This document shows, in pieces, positions 7,310 through 15,578 of a DNA stretch of 64,000 nucleotides. The position numbers were made by a program, and so were the translations under genes. Every line of letters begins with the position of its first letter. The first letter of the stretch is position 1. Under the pieces are notes generated by a model. That model had not been told where the DNA came from, searched no databases, and was given only the letters and a program-made list of their open reading frames with translations. The stretch is from positions 18,637 through 82,636 of the forward strand of contig CADEDN010000014.1 of the NCBI GenBank assembly GCA_902826095.1. Direction: 5' to 3'. Source of the DNA: an uncultured Alphaproteobacteria bacterium (lineage in GTDB: Bacteria; Pseudomonadota; Alphaproteobacteria; Caulobacterales; Parvularculaceae).

Positions 7310-9793
7310 ATGGCTTTCAATCTGAGCTCGCTGAACGGCGCGAACGGTTTCGAGCTGCGCGGCGAATTCGCCGGCGGCGAGGCTGGCTGGTCGGTCTCTG
7401 GCGGCGGCGATTTCAATGGCGACGGTTTCGAGGATTTCCTGATCGGGGCGCCCTTGTCGAACACCGGCAGCCCGCAGGACGGCGCTGTCTATCTGCTTTA
7501 CGGGACATCAACGGGATTCGGCGCGACATTCGACCTTTCAACGCTCAACGCCGCGAACGGCTTTCGCCTGAACGGCGTCGCTGGCGCCAGCATGGCCGGG
7601 ACAAGCGTCGACTTCGCCGGCGACATCAATAATGACGGCTTTTCCGACATCATCATCGGCGCGCCAGGCGCCAATCCGGGCGGCACAGGCTCCGGCGCCG
7701 CCTATGTGATTTTTGGCGGCACCGGCACTTACGGCCCCTCATTCGAACTTTCGTCCCTGAATGGGGCAACCGGATTCCGGATCGGCGGCGACGCAGCAGG
7801 CGATGAGTTGGGCGGCGCCGTGTCGAACGCCGGCGACATCAACGGCGACGGCGTCGACGATTTCGTCATCGGCGCGAAATATGCCGACGCCGCCGCCGTC
7901 GCCGACACTGGCAAAACCTACGTCATTTTCGGTTCGACCGGCGCGTTCGCCGCGACATTCCAGGCCTCGACGCTGAGCGGCGCGAACGGCTTTGTCATCA
8001 ACGGCGGCGCCATCGGCGATCTCAGCGGTCATTCGGTTTCGTCGGCCGGCGACATCAATAATGACGGCGTCGACGACCTTCTGATCGGCGCTTCCGGCGA
8101 CGGCGGCGTCGGCGGCGCCTACGTGCTCTACGGAAAGACGACAGGCTTCGGGGCAAGCGTCGAATTGTCCGCTATCAATGGAACGAACGGTTTCAAGATT
8201 GTCGGCGAAACAGCCGGAGACCAGACTGGCTATTCCGCGACATCGATCGGCGACATCAACGGCGACGGGATCGACGACATCGCGATCGGCGCGATCGCCG
8301 CCGATCCGAGCGGCAAAAGCAGCGCCGGCAAGACCTATGTCGTCTTCGGCAAGAATGGCGGCTTCGGCGCGACGCTCAATCTGTCAAGCCTGAACGGAAC
8401 AAACGGATTCATCGTCAGCGGCGCCGCGAACCAGGACGAACTTGGCATTTCGGTCGCGTCCGCCGGCGACATGAACGGCGACGGCTTCGCTGATCTCATC
8501 GTCGGCGCTTTCTTCGCCAATGCGAACGGCGTCGCCGACGCGGGACAAGCCTATGTCATCTTCGGCTCGAAATATGGGTTCGCGTCAAATATCGATCTTG
8601 CGGCGCTGAAGGGCTGGCAGGGCTTTGCGCTGAACGGGGTCGGCGCGAACGACCTCGCCGGCATTTCGGTCGGCGCGACGGACCTCAACAATGACGGATT
8701 TTCGGACCTCCTCATCGGCGCGACGCAGACGGATCCCCCAAGCGCCAGCGGCGGCGGCTCGACCTATGTCGTCCTTGGCGGCGCGGCGCTCGGCGCGGGC
8801 GTTGCGACAAATGGCGACGACTTCATCGTCGGAACGGCGGCTGGCGACGTGCTCAGCGGCCTCAATGGCGCCGATTTGATCCGCGGGCTCGGGACCGGCG
8901 ATACGATGAATGGCGGCGCCGGCAACGACACGATTGAAGGCGGCGAAGGAAGCGACCGCGTCATCGCTGGCCTCGGCGACGACCGGGTCGACGCCGGCAA
9001 CGGTAATGACACCGTCGACGGCGGCGACGGCGCCGATTTCATGCTTGGTCTTGGCGGGCGCGACAACATCCTTGGCGGCGCCGGAAACGACTCGATTGAC
9101 GCCGGTGCGGGCGACGACACGGTCGACGGCGGCGCCAACCAGGACAAGATCTTCGGCGGCTCCGGAAATGACGTGATCACTGGATCGAACGACAAGGATA
9201 CGATTTCGGGCGGCATCGGCTTTGACACCATCGACGGCGGCAAGGGCTTTGACTATCTGCTTGGCGGCGACGACGGCGATTCAGTCACGGGCGGCGCACT
9301 TTCGGATACGCTGCTCGGCGGTAATGGCAATGACACGCTGAGAGGCGGCACTGAAAACGACCGCATCCTCGGCGAAAGCCAGCATGATCTGATTTTCGGC
9401 GATGACGGCGACGACCTCGTCTTTGGCGGCGGCGGCAATGACACGATCGACGGCGGCCTCGGCGCGGACAACATCCAGGGCGGATCGGGCGCGGACTCGA
9501 TCACCGGCGGCGCCGGCAATGACACCCTTCGCGGCGACACTGAAAACGACACCTTCGTCTTCCAGCTGGGCGCCGGAACGGACACGATCGCGGACTTCTC
9601 GGCGGGCGCGGCGATCGGCGACGCGATCCGCCTCGTCGGCTTCGGAACCGCTTTTGACACGTTCAGCGAGGTTCTCGCCGCAGCCACGAACACCGGCGCC
9701 GACACCACCATCAATTTCGGCAATGGCGTCGTCATCGTGCTTCAAGGCGTTCAAGTCGCGCAACTGAACGCGAACGACTTCGCCTTCGGGTAA
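7310..9793 (+). CDS. Large secreted FG-GAP beta-propeller and RTX repeat protein
   Basis: An 827-residue protein with no signal peptide. Residues about 1-490 hold seven FG-GAP/integrin-alpha-like repeats, each with a phrase like LNGANGF and a calcium loop such as DINGDGVDDFVIGA, which suggests a seven-bladed propeller. Residues about 500-750 contain many RTX nonapeptides (GGAGNDTIE-type), which bind calcium after export. The end (FVFQLGAGTDTIADF and following) is the usual RTX C-terminal export region. Such proteins leave by a type I system and act as adhesins or surface proteins; no ABC exporter gene is present here. ATG 7310 is preferred over GTG 7301 and ATG 7304 because GGAG lies eight bases before it. 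Confidence 0.9.
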   Translation: MAFNLSSLNGANGFELRGEFAGGEAGWSVSGGGDFNGDGFEDFLIGAPLSNTGSPQDGAVYLLYGTSTGFGATFDLSTLNAANGFRLNGVAGASMAGTSVDFAGDINNDGFSDIIIGAPGANPGGTGSGAAYVIFGGTGTYGPSFELSSLNGATGFRIGGDAAGDELGGAVSNAGDINGDGVDDFVIGAKYADAAAVADTGKTYVIFGSTGAFAATFQASTLSGANGFVINGGAIGDLSGHSVSSAGDINNDGVDDLLIGASGDGGVGGAYVLYGKTTGFGASVELSAINGTNGFKIVGETAGDQTGYSATSIGDINGDGIDDIAIGAIAADPSGKSSAGKTYVVFGKNGGFGATLNLSSLNGTNGFIVSGAANQDELGISVASAGDMNGDGFADLIVGAFFANANGVADAGQAYVIFGSKYGFASNIDLAALKGWQGFALNGVGANDLAGISVGATDLNNDGFSDLLIGATQTDPPSASGGGSTYVVLGGAALGAGVATNGDDFIVGTAAGDVLSGLNGADLIRGLGTGDTMNGGAGNDTIEGGEGSDRVIAGLGDDRVDAGNGNDTVDGGDGADFMLGLGGRDNILGGAGNDSIDAGAGDDTVDGGANQDKIFGGSGNDVITGSNDKDTISGGIGFDTIDGGKGFDYLLGGDDGDSVTGGALSDTLLGGNGNDTLRGGTENDRILGESQHDLIFGDDGDDLVFGGGGNDTIDGGLGADNIQGGSGADSITGGAGNDTLRGDTENDTFVFQLGAGTDTIADFSAGAAIGDAIRLVGFGTAFDTFSEVLAAATNTGADTTINFGNGVVIVLQGVQVAQLNANDFAFG

Positions 9794-9801
9794 GGCGCAA
9801 A

Positions 9802-9824
9802 GGCGGAGCAAGCCTTGCTCCGCC
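9802..9824 (+). terminator. Perfect hairpin after the RTX gene
   Basis: Ten-base arms GGCGGAGCAA and TTGCTCCGCC flank a three-base loop, eight bases after the RTX stop codon. There is no T-run, so on its own it is more likely a transcript-stabilising hairpin or the first part of a double termination region. Confidence 0.55.
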
Positions 9825-9846
9825 AATCCTCATCGGTTACGGCCAT

Positions 9847-9882
9847 AAGCGCCGGGCGGCATTCAGCCCCCGGCGCTTTTTT
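9847..9882 (+). terminator. Rho-independent terminator
   Basis: Arms AAGCGCCGGG (9847-9856) and CCCGGCGCTT (9869-9878) pair perfectly, and the stem runs into six T residues at 9877-9882. This is a canonical intrinsic terminator between the RTX gene and the glycosyltransferase that starts only 14 bases later. Confidence 0.85.
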
Positions 9883-9896
9883 CTGCGCGGAAGACG

Positions 9897-10952
9897 ATGA
9901 CGCCGACAATCGCGATCGCCGTGCCGATCGGCGCCTATCACCCGCTCTTGCGCGACTGTCTCGCGAGCCTTGCGGCGCAAACGCCCCGCCCTGTCATCTC
10001 GACGCTCGACGCTTCCCGCGATCCGCGCGCCGCAGCCGTCATCGATGAGTTTCAGCAATTGATCGCCTATCGGCGCGTCGGGCCCGACAGCGGACAAACG
10101 GCGGCGATTCTTGAAGGTTGGGAAAAGGCGCCCGGCGACATTCTCGGTTGGCTGAACGCTGATGACGCGCTCTATCCGGGCGCCCTGTCGATCGTCGCCG
10201 CGAGATTTTCAGACCGACCAGACACGGACGTTTTCTACGGGCATAGCGTCATCATCAATGACGATCACGAAATCGTCGGCTATCACTGGGCGGTTGAGCC
10301 GCCGAGCGATGCGATCCTTTCCGGCTGCATCATCTCGCAGCCTTCGTGTTTTTTTCGTCGCAGCGCCTATCAAGCGGCTGGCGGACTCGACGCATCGCTC
10401 CATTATACGATGGATTGGGATCTGTGGACCCGCCTCTGGACCAATCGCGCGCGATTCGAATTTGTCGATGAAGTCCTGTCGCGTGTCCTCTGGAGCCGGG
10501 AAGCAAAGACCGGCGGTTTTGGATCGCGGCGCCGCAAGGAGCTCAATCGCATCATCGACGCGAACAATCCGCCGGCGCGACGCCTGAAGAGCCGCGTCGG
10601 CTTCGGGCTGCACCATGTTCTCGAATATGTCGCGCCGAGGGCGATCGCGAATGCGGCGCGCAGCGCAAGAAAGTCAACGGCGATTCACGGGCTTGGGCGC
10701 AGCGGCGAGATCATTGGCGAAGCGCAAGTGCCTCTCGTCCATTACCGACCGAACGACGAGGCCCGGTTGATGGTGACGCTTGATGTCGGCGGAGGATCGG
10801 TCACGGTTGAGGCGGCGGGCCGGCAAGCGGCGCTCGCACAGTCCGGCGCGGCCGATCTGACAGTTCCGATGAAGGCCGCGGAAGTCTTGAATGTGAGGTT
10901 TCGCGCCGTCGGCGACGGGCGGGCGCGCCTCAAATCGATCCGAATCGGATAG
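9897..10952 (+). CDS. Family 2 glycosyltransferase
   Basis: A 351-residue protein. The N-terminal beta strand IAIAVPIGAYHPLLRDCLASL, the GQTAAILEGWEKAPGDILGWLNADD stretch (metal-binding DxD-like NADD at about residue 88) and MDWDLWTRLW are typical of inverting GT-A enzymes of family GT2. The C-terminal 100 residues are not recognisable and may hold a beta-rich accessory part. It starts just after a strong terminator, has GGAAG as ribosome binding site, and is followed by the GDP-fucose genes. It probably adds a sugar to a surface polysaccharide; donor and acceptor are unknown. Confidence 0.85.
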   Translation: MTPTIAIAVPIGAYHPLLRDCLASLAAQTPRPVISTLDASRDPRAAAVIDEFQQLIAYRRVGPDSGQTAAILEGWEKAPGDILGWLNADDALYPGALSIVAARFSDRPDTDVFYGHSVIINDDHEIVGYHWAVEPPSDAILSGCIISQPSCFFRRSAYQAAGGLDASLHYTMDWDLWTRLWTNRARFEFVDEVLSRVLWSREAKTGGFGSRRRKELNRIIDANNPPARRLKSRVGFGLHHVLEYVAPRAIANAARSARKSTAIHGLGRSGEIIGEAQVPLVHYRPNDEARLMVTLDVGGGSVTVEAAGRQAALAQSGAADLTVPMKAAEVLNVRFRAVGDGRARLKSIRIG

Positions 10953-11056
10953 CGCGGCTCGGCGGACATTGAATTGAGCCGCGGCTTGTTTAGGAAGGCC
11001 GAAGGGCGGACGAAGGGTCTCATGCGAAATCGGGTCGCCGCCGAACAGGGATCAAT

Positions 11057-12109
11057 ATGTCGAAAGTTGCGTTGATCACCGGCGTCACCGGACAGGACGG
11101 CAGTTATCTCGCGAGACTGCTGCTCGACAAGGGCTATATCGTCCATGGCGTCAAACGCCGGTCGTCGTCTTTCAACACCGGGCGTATCGACGACATCTAC
11201 ACGGATTTCCATGAGCCGGACACAAGGCTCTTCCTGCATTATGGCGATTTGACCGATTCAACGAATGTGATCCGCCTTGTGCAGGAGACGCAGCCGGACG
11301 AAATCTACAATCTCGGCGCGCAATCGCATGTGCAAGTGAGCTTTGAAACGCCGGAATATACGGCGAATTCCGACGCGATGGGCGCGCTCCGCCTGCTTGA
11401 GGCGATCCGGATTCTCGGACTCGAGCGCAAATCACGCTTCTACCAGGCGTCGACTTCCGAACTTTACGGCAAAGCGCGCGAGGTTCCCCAAACCGAAGAC
11501 ACGCCCTTCTATCCGCGAAGCCCTTATGCGGCGGCGAAACTTTACGCCTACTGGATCACGATCAACTATCGCGAAGCTTACGGCATTCACGCGTCGAACG
11601 GCATTTTGTTCAACCATGAGAGTCCGGTGCGCGGCGAGACCTTCGTCACGCGCAAGATTTCGCGCGCCGTCGCGCGCATTGTCCGCGGCAAGCAGAAGGA
11701 GCTCTTTCTCGGCAATCTCGAAGCGAGGCGCGACTGGGGGCATGCGAGAGACTTTGTCGAGGGCATGTGGCTGATGCTGCAGCAAAAGGAACCGGATGAC
11801 TTTGTCCTCGGCACTGGCGAGTGTCATTCGGTGCGCGATTTCGTCGAGCGGGCGTTCGCCGTCGCCGGCGTCGCCATCGAGTGGAAAGGTCGCGGCAAGG
11901 ACGAGATCGGTTGCGATCAGAAAACCGGCGCGACTTTCGTGCGGATCGACCCCCGCTATTTCCGGCCGACCGAAGTCGACATCCTGCAAGCCGATTCGTC
12001 AAAAGCGCGCCGCGTTCTTGGCTGGTCGCATAAGACGCCGTTTCTCGGCCTGGTCGAGGAAATGGTGCGCGCCGATCTCGCCGAGATCGACAATGGGGCG
12101 CCGCGCTGA
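11057..12109 (+). CDS. gmd: GDP-mannose 4,6-dehydratase
   Basis: A 350-residue extended short-chain dehydrogenase. The NADP site [16 protein letters not shown] is at residues 7-22, followed by the GMD-specific [14 protein letters not shown] segment, the YNLGAQSHV motif, the active-site TSELYGK and the [11 protein letters not shown]yr-x-x-x-Lys pair. Length matches the family. It converts GDP-D-mannose to GDP-4-keto-6-deoxymannose, the first step of GDP-L-fucose synthesis. Its stop overlaps the start of fcl by one base, so the two are co-translated. The 104-base gap upstream may carry a promoter. Confidence 0.97.
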   Translation: MSKVALITGVTGQDGSYLARLLLDKGYIVHGVKRRSSSFNTGRIDDIYTDFHEPDTRLFLHYGDLTDSTNVIRLVQETQPDEIYNLGAQSHVQVSFETPEYTANSDAMGALRLLEAIRILGLERKSRFYQASTSELYGKAREVPQTEDTPFYPRSPYAAAKLYAYWITINYREAYGIHASNGILFNHESPVRGETFVTRKISRAVARIVRGKQKELFLGNLEARRDWGHARDFVEGMWLMLQQKEPDDFVLGTGECHSVRDFVERAFAVAGVAIEWKGRGKDEIGCDQKTGATFVRIDPRYFRPTEVDILQADSSKARRVLGWSHKTPFLGLVEEMVRADLAEIDNGAPR

Positions 12110-13059
12110 TGGCGGCGGGCGGCGAATACGACCTTGCCGGCAAGCGCGTTTTCGTCGCCGGCCATCGCGGCATGGTCGGATCGGCGCTGGTTCGGCGCCT
12201 TCAATCGGAGCGATGCGCCGGGATCTTGACGGTCGGCAGGGACGAACTCGATCTGCGCGACCAGGCGGGGGCGCGCCAATGGCTGCTCGCGAACAAGCCC
12301 GAGGCGGTGTTCGTCCCGGCGGCGAAGGTCGGGGGCATCCATGCGAATGCGACCTACCCGGCGGAATTCCTGTTTGACAATCTGATGATCGCGGCGAACG
12401 TCATCCACGCCTCCTATGAGGCCGGCGTCGAAAAGCTGTTGTTCCTCGGTTCTTCCTGCGTTTATCCGCGGCTCGCGCGCCAGCCGATCGCTGAGGACGC
12501 CTTGCTGACAGGCGCGCTCGAGCCGACCAATGAGTGGTACGCCGTCGCCAAGATCGCCGGCCTCAAACTGTGCGAAGCGTACCGGCGCCAATATGGGTGC
12601 GACTTCATCGCCGCCATGCCGACCAATCTCTACGGGCCGGGCGACAATTTCCACCCCGAAAACAGCCACGTCATTCCCGGCATGATGCAGCGCGCGCACA
12701 AAACCAAACTCGCCGGCGGGCGGGATTTCGAGATCTGGGGCGCCGGCGCCGTTTATCGCGAGTTCCTGCATGTTGACGATTGCGCCGACGCGCTCGTGCA
12801 CATCATGAAGAAATATTCCGATCCGCGCCTCATCAATGTGGGAACCGGAACGGACATCACAATCGAATCGCTCGCCCGCATGATCATGCAGATTGTCGGC
12901 CTCCCCGGCGCGCTGAAGAAGGATTTAAGCAGGCCCGACGGAACGCCGCGCAAGTTGCTGAATGTCGATCGCCTGAATGCGCTCGGCTGGAGGCCAAGAA
13001 TTCCGCTCGGCGACGGCTTGACGTCGACCTATGAATGGTACGTCGCGAATGTCGCGTGA
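12109..13059 (+). CDS. fcl: GDP-L-fucose synthase
   Basis: A 316-residue epimerase/reductase of the extended SDR type. It has the VAGHRGMVGSALVRRL nucleotide site, AAKVGGIHAN, the LGSSCVYP serine motif and YAVAKIAGLKLCEAYRRQYG with the catalytic Tyr and Lys, all characteristic of Fcl/WcaG. It epimerises and reduces the product of Gmd to GDP-L-fucose. Translation is coupled to gmd through a TGATG junction. GDP-fucose would feed the glycosyltransferases on either side. The gene ends immediately next to the convergent glycosyltransferase gene with no gap. Confidence 0.96.
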   Translation: MAAGGEYDLAGKRVFVAGHRGMVGSALVRRLQSERCAGILTVGRDELDLRDQAGARQWLLANKPEAVFVPAAKVGGIHANATYPAEFLFDNLMIAANVIHASYEAGVEKLLFLGSSCVYPRLARQPIAEDALLTGALEPTNEWYAVAKIAGLKLCEAYRRQYGCDFIAAMPTNLYGPGDNFHPENSHVIPGMMQRAHKTKLAGGRDFEIWGAGAVYREFLHVDDCADALVHIMKKYSDPRLINVGTGTDITIESLARMIMQIVGLPGALKKDLSRPDGTPRKLLNVDRLNALGWRPRIPLGDGLTSTYEWYVANVA

Positions 13060-14046
13060 TCATGCGTCGATCGGTCGGATGTCGGGCGCGCGCGCGGCGA
13101 GTTTGGCGGGCGACCAGGTCATGGCGCGGGCGAGCGCCGCCGTCGACAGACGCCTTCCCTTTTGAATCTCTCCTCGCGCGGCGCTCAGCCGGTGCGCGCC
13201 GAAATATCCGTGCGAAAGCGCTTTCAAATAGGACGCCGCATATCCGCCCGCGCATGAGCGCGCGAACAAGGCGACGTCAGCGACAAGGCGCGCCGGCAGC
13301 CCGGTCCAGAAAAGGATCGCCGGCAAATTCTTGTAGGCGAGCCAGATCCGGTTCCGGTGTCCGTGATAGACGGTGAAAGCGCTGTGGCGTCCGGCGACGC
13401 CGGAGCCTTCATGGAGAACGCGCGCGTCGCGGACCTGCACCGCGCGTCCGCCGGCGAGGCGAAGGCGAAAGCCGAGATCGACATCTTCGCCGTAACAAAA
13501 GAACCGCTCGTCGAAGCCGCCGAGTTTTTCAAACGCGGATCTCCGATACATCGCCGCGGCCGCGCAAGGCGAAAAACATTCGCCTTCCGGCGGCAGCCGA
13601 TCGACCGGCCAGCCGAACGCGCCGCGATAGGCGATCCCGGCGGCGTGATAGACGTCGCCGGCGCCGTCGATGATCGAGGGATCGGCGGCGTTAAGCTGCG
13701 TTGAGCCGAAAGCGTCCGCCCACGGATAACGCCCCGCCGCCGCGACGAGCTGCTCCAGCCAGTCGGGGTCGGCGTAGGCGTCGGGATTGAGAAAGACGAG
13801 GAAGTCGCCGGCCGCCCTTTTCGCGGCGCGGTTGTTCGCCGCGGCGAAGCCGAGATTGGCGCCGGCGCGGTCGATATCGGCGCCCGCTCCGGCTGTCAGC
13901 GCCGATTCCGCCGATCCGTCGGACGACCCGTTGTCGACGATCAGCGTTTCAAAGTCCTTGAAGGTCTGGCGCGACAGATGGACAAGGCAGCGCGCCAGCC
14001 GCCCGCCCGAATTGTAGTTGACGATGATGACGGAAAGACGCGGCAA
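13060..14046 (-). CDS. Family 2 glycosyltransferase (rhamnosyltransferase-like)
   Basis: A 328-residue protein with the WbbL/rhamnosyltransferase-like GT2 pattern: LSVIIVNYNSGGRLARCL at the N-terminus, VDNGSSDGSAE, NRAAKRAAGDFLVFLNPD (the metal-binding region), and GGFDERFFCYGEDVDLGFRLRLAG, the usual acceptor-side acidic motif. The start is TTG 14046, preceded by GAGGG at good spacing. It is convergent and directly adjacent to fcl. It most likely transfers a deoxysugar such as fucose or rhamnose; that choice is inference. Confidence 0.88.
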   Translation of the reverse strand: MPRLSVIIVNYNSGGRLARCLVHLSRQTFKDFETLIVDNGSSDGSAESALTAGAGADIDRAGANLGFAAANNRAAKRAAGDFLVFLNPDAYADPDWLEQLVAAAGRYPWADAFGSTQLNAADPSIIDGAGDVYHAAGIAYRGAFGWPVDRLPPEGECFSPCAAAAMYRRSAFEKLGGFDERFFCYGEDVDLGFRLRLAGGRAVQVRDARVLHEGSGVAGRHSAFTVYHGHRNRIWLAYKNLPAILFWTGLPARLVADVALFARSCAGGYAASYLKALSHGYFGAHRLSAARGEIQKGRRLSTAALARAMTWSPAKLAARAPDIRPIDA

Positions 14047-14177
14047 GCTGGCCCTCGCTGAACCGCCCTAGCTGGCGCCGATCCCCTGTCCGGCGCAAGC
14101 CGCCGCAAGGGGACAGTTGCGGACGGCGCCTGGAATGTCGATAAGGGCGCAAAACCCCAACGCTTCCGGTGACAATC

Positions 14178-15563
14178 ATGACCACTCGGCCAATGGGCAG
14201 ACAGCCCGTCAATTCGGACGCCGCCCGCGACATCGCCTATCACGTCCATGCGCAGACCAATCTCGATGCGCATCAAAAGACCGGCCCGTTCATCATTACG
14301 CGGGGCGACGGCGCCGGCGTCATCGACGATCAGGGAAAGCGCTACATTGACGCGATGGCGGGGCTTTGGTCGGCCTCGCTCGGCTTTTCCGAAAAGCGCC
14401 TCGCCGAGGCCGCCTACAGGCAGATGCTGGAGCTCCCCTATTCATCGACCTTCGCCGGGCGGTCCTGCCCGGTGCTGATCGACCTCGCCGAGCGACTGAT
14501 CGCGATCGCGCCGAAAAGCGTGACGCGCGCGCTGTTTTGCAATTCGGGGTCTGAAGCGGTCGACACGGCGATGAAGCTCGTCTGGTATTTCCAGAACGCG
14601 CTGGGCCGCCCCGAGAAAAAGAAGATCATCGCGCGCGAGAAGGCCTATCACGGATCGACGATCGCGTCGGCGAGCCTCACCGGCCTTGAACGCATGCAGC
14701 GCGAGTTCGACCTTCCGATCGCGCGCGTCGTCAGGGCGCCCTGCCCGCATTACTGGAAATTCGGCCGCGCGGGCGAAAGTGAAGACGCTTTCTCCGAGCG
14801 CATGGCGAAAGAGCTTGAAGACATCATCGTTCGCGAGGGGCCGGAAACCGTCGGCGGATTTTTCGCCGAGCCCTTGCAAGGGGCCGGCGGGGTCATTCCG
14901 CCGCCGAAGGGTTACTTCAGGCGCGTTGAGGCGCTCTGCAGGAAATACGACATTCTCTTCATCGCGGATGAAGTGATCTGCGGCTTCGCGCGCACCGGCG
15001 AGATGTGGGGGTCGGACACCTACGACCTCGCGCCCGACATGATGACCTGCGCCAAGGCGCTGTCGGCGTCCTACATTCCAATCGCCGCGCTGATGATCAG
15101 CGATCGCGTTTTCGAGGCGATGGTCGAACAGAGCCGCAAGATCACGCTGTTCGGCCACGGCTTCACCTATTCCGGCCATCCCGTCGCGGCGGCCGTCGCC
15201 GTCGAAACGCTGAAAATCTATGAAGAGCGCGACATCGTCGGCATGGCGAAAGCCGCCGCGCCCGCGCTCCAGAGCGGCCTTCGCGCCTATGCGGATCACC
15301 CGCTTGTCGGCGAGGTTCGCGGCGTCGGCATGATTGCCGGCGTTGAATTGTCCGCTGACCGGACGGCGAAAAAACTTTTTGATCCGTCGCAAGGCGCCGG
15401 CGCGATCGTGCAGGAGGAGATGAAGGCGCGCGGCGTCCTCGTGCGCGCGCTCGGCGACGTCATCGCTTTTTGCCCGCCGCTGATCATTTCCGACGCGGAG
15501 ATCAAGTCCGTGACCGCGCGCTTCGGCGAAGCGCTCGACGCCGCGGCGGCAAGGCTGCTTTAG
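14178..15563 (+). CDS. Class III aminotransferase (omega-amino acid:pyruvate type)
   Basis: A 461-residue PLP enzyme. It shows FCNSGSEAVDTAMKL (phosphate binding), AYHGSTIASASLTG, the cofactor-contacting FIADEVICGFARTG and the Schiff-base lysine in MTCAKALSASYIPI. These fit class III omega-transaminases such as beta-alanine or putrescine:pyruvate aminotransferases. ATG 14178 is used, with GGTGA five bases before; GTG 14169 is an alternative. It lies 15 bases upstream of the TPR-sulfotransferase and may be co-transcribed with it, although a functional link is not obvious. Confidence 0.9.
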   Translation: MTTRPMGRQPVNSDAARDIAYHVHAQTNLDAHQKTGPFIITRGDGAGVIDDQGKRYIDAMAGLWSASLGFSEKRLAEAAYRQMLELPYSSTFAGRSCPVLIDLAERLIAIAPKSVTRALFCNSGSEAVDTAMKLVWYFQNALGRPEKKKIIAREKAYHGSTIASASLTGLERMQREFDLPIARVVRAPCPHYWKFGRAGESEDAFSERMAKELEDIIVREGPETVGGFFAEPLQGAGGVIPPPKGYFRRVEALCRKYDILFIADEVICGFARTGEMWGSDTYDLAPDMMTCAKALSASYIPIAALMISDRVFEAMVEQSRKITLFGHGFTYSGHPVAAAVAVETLKIYEERDIVGMAKAAAPALQSGLRAYADHPLVGEVRGVGMIAGVELSADRTAKKLFDPSQGAGAIVQEEMKARGVLVRALGDVIAFCPPLIISDAEIKSVTARFGEALDAAAARLL

Positions 15564-15578
15564 AGGCGACAAGGCGAC

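Noticed and set aside
7310..9793. Tandem repeats here as CRISPR or satellite DNA
   Set aside because: The periodicity is that of translated FG-GAP and RTX repeats, with third-position variation and no constant spacer units.
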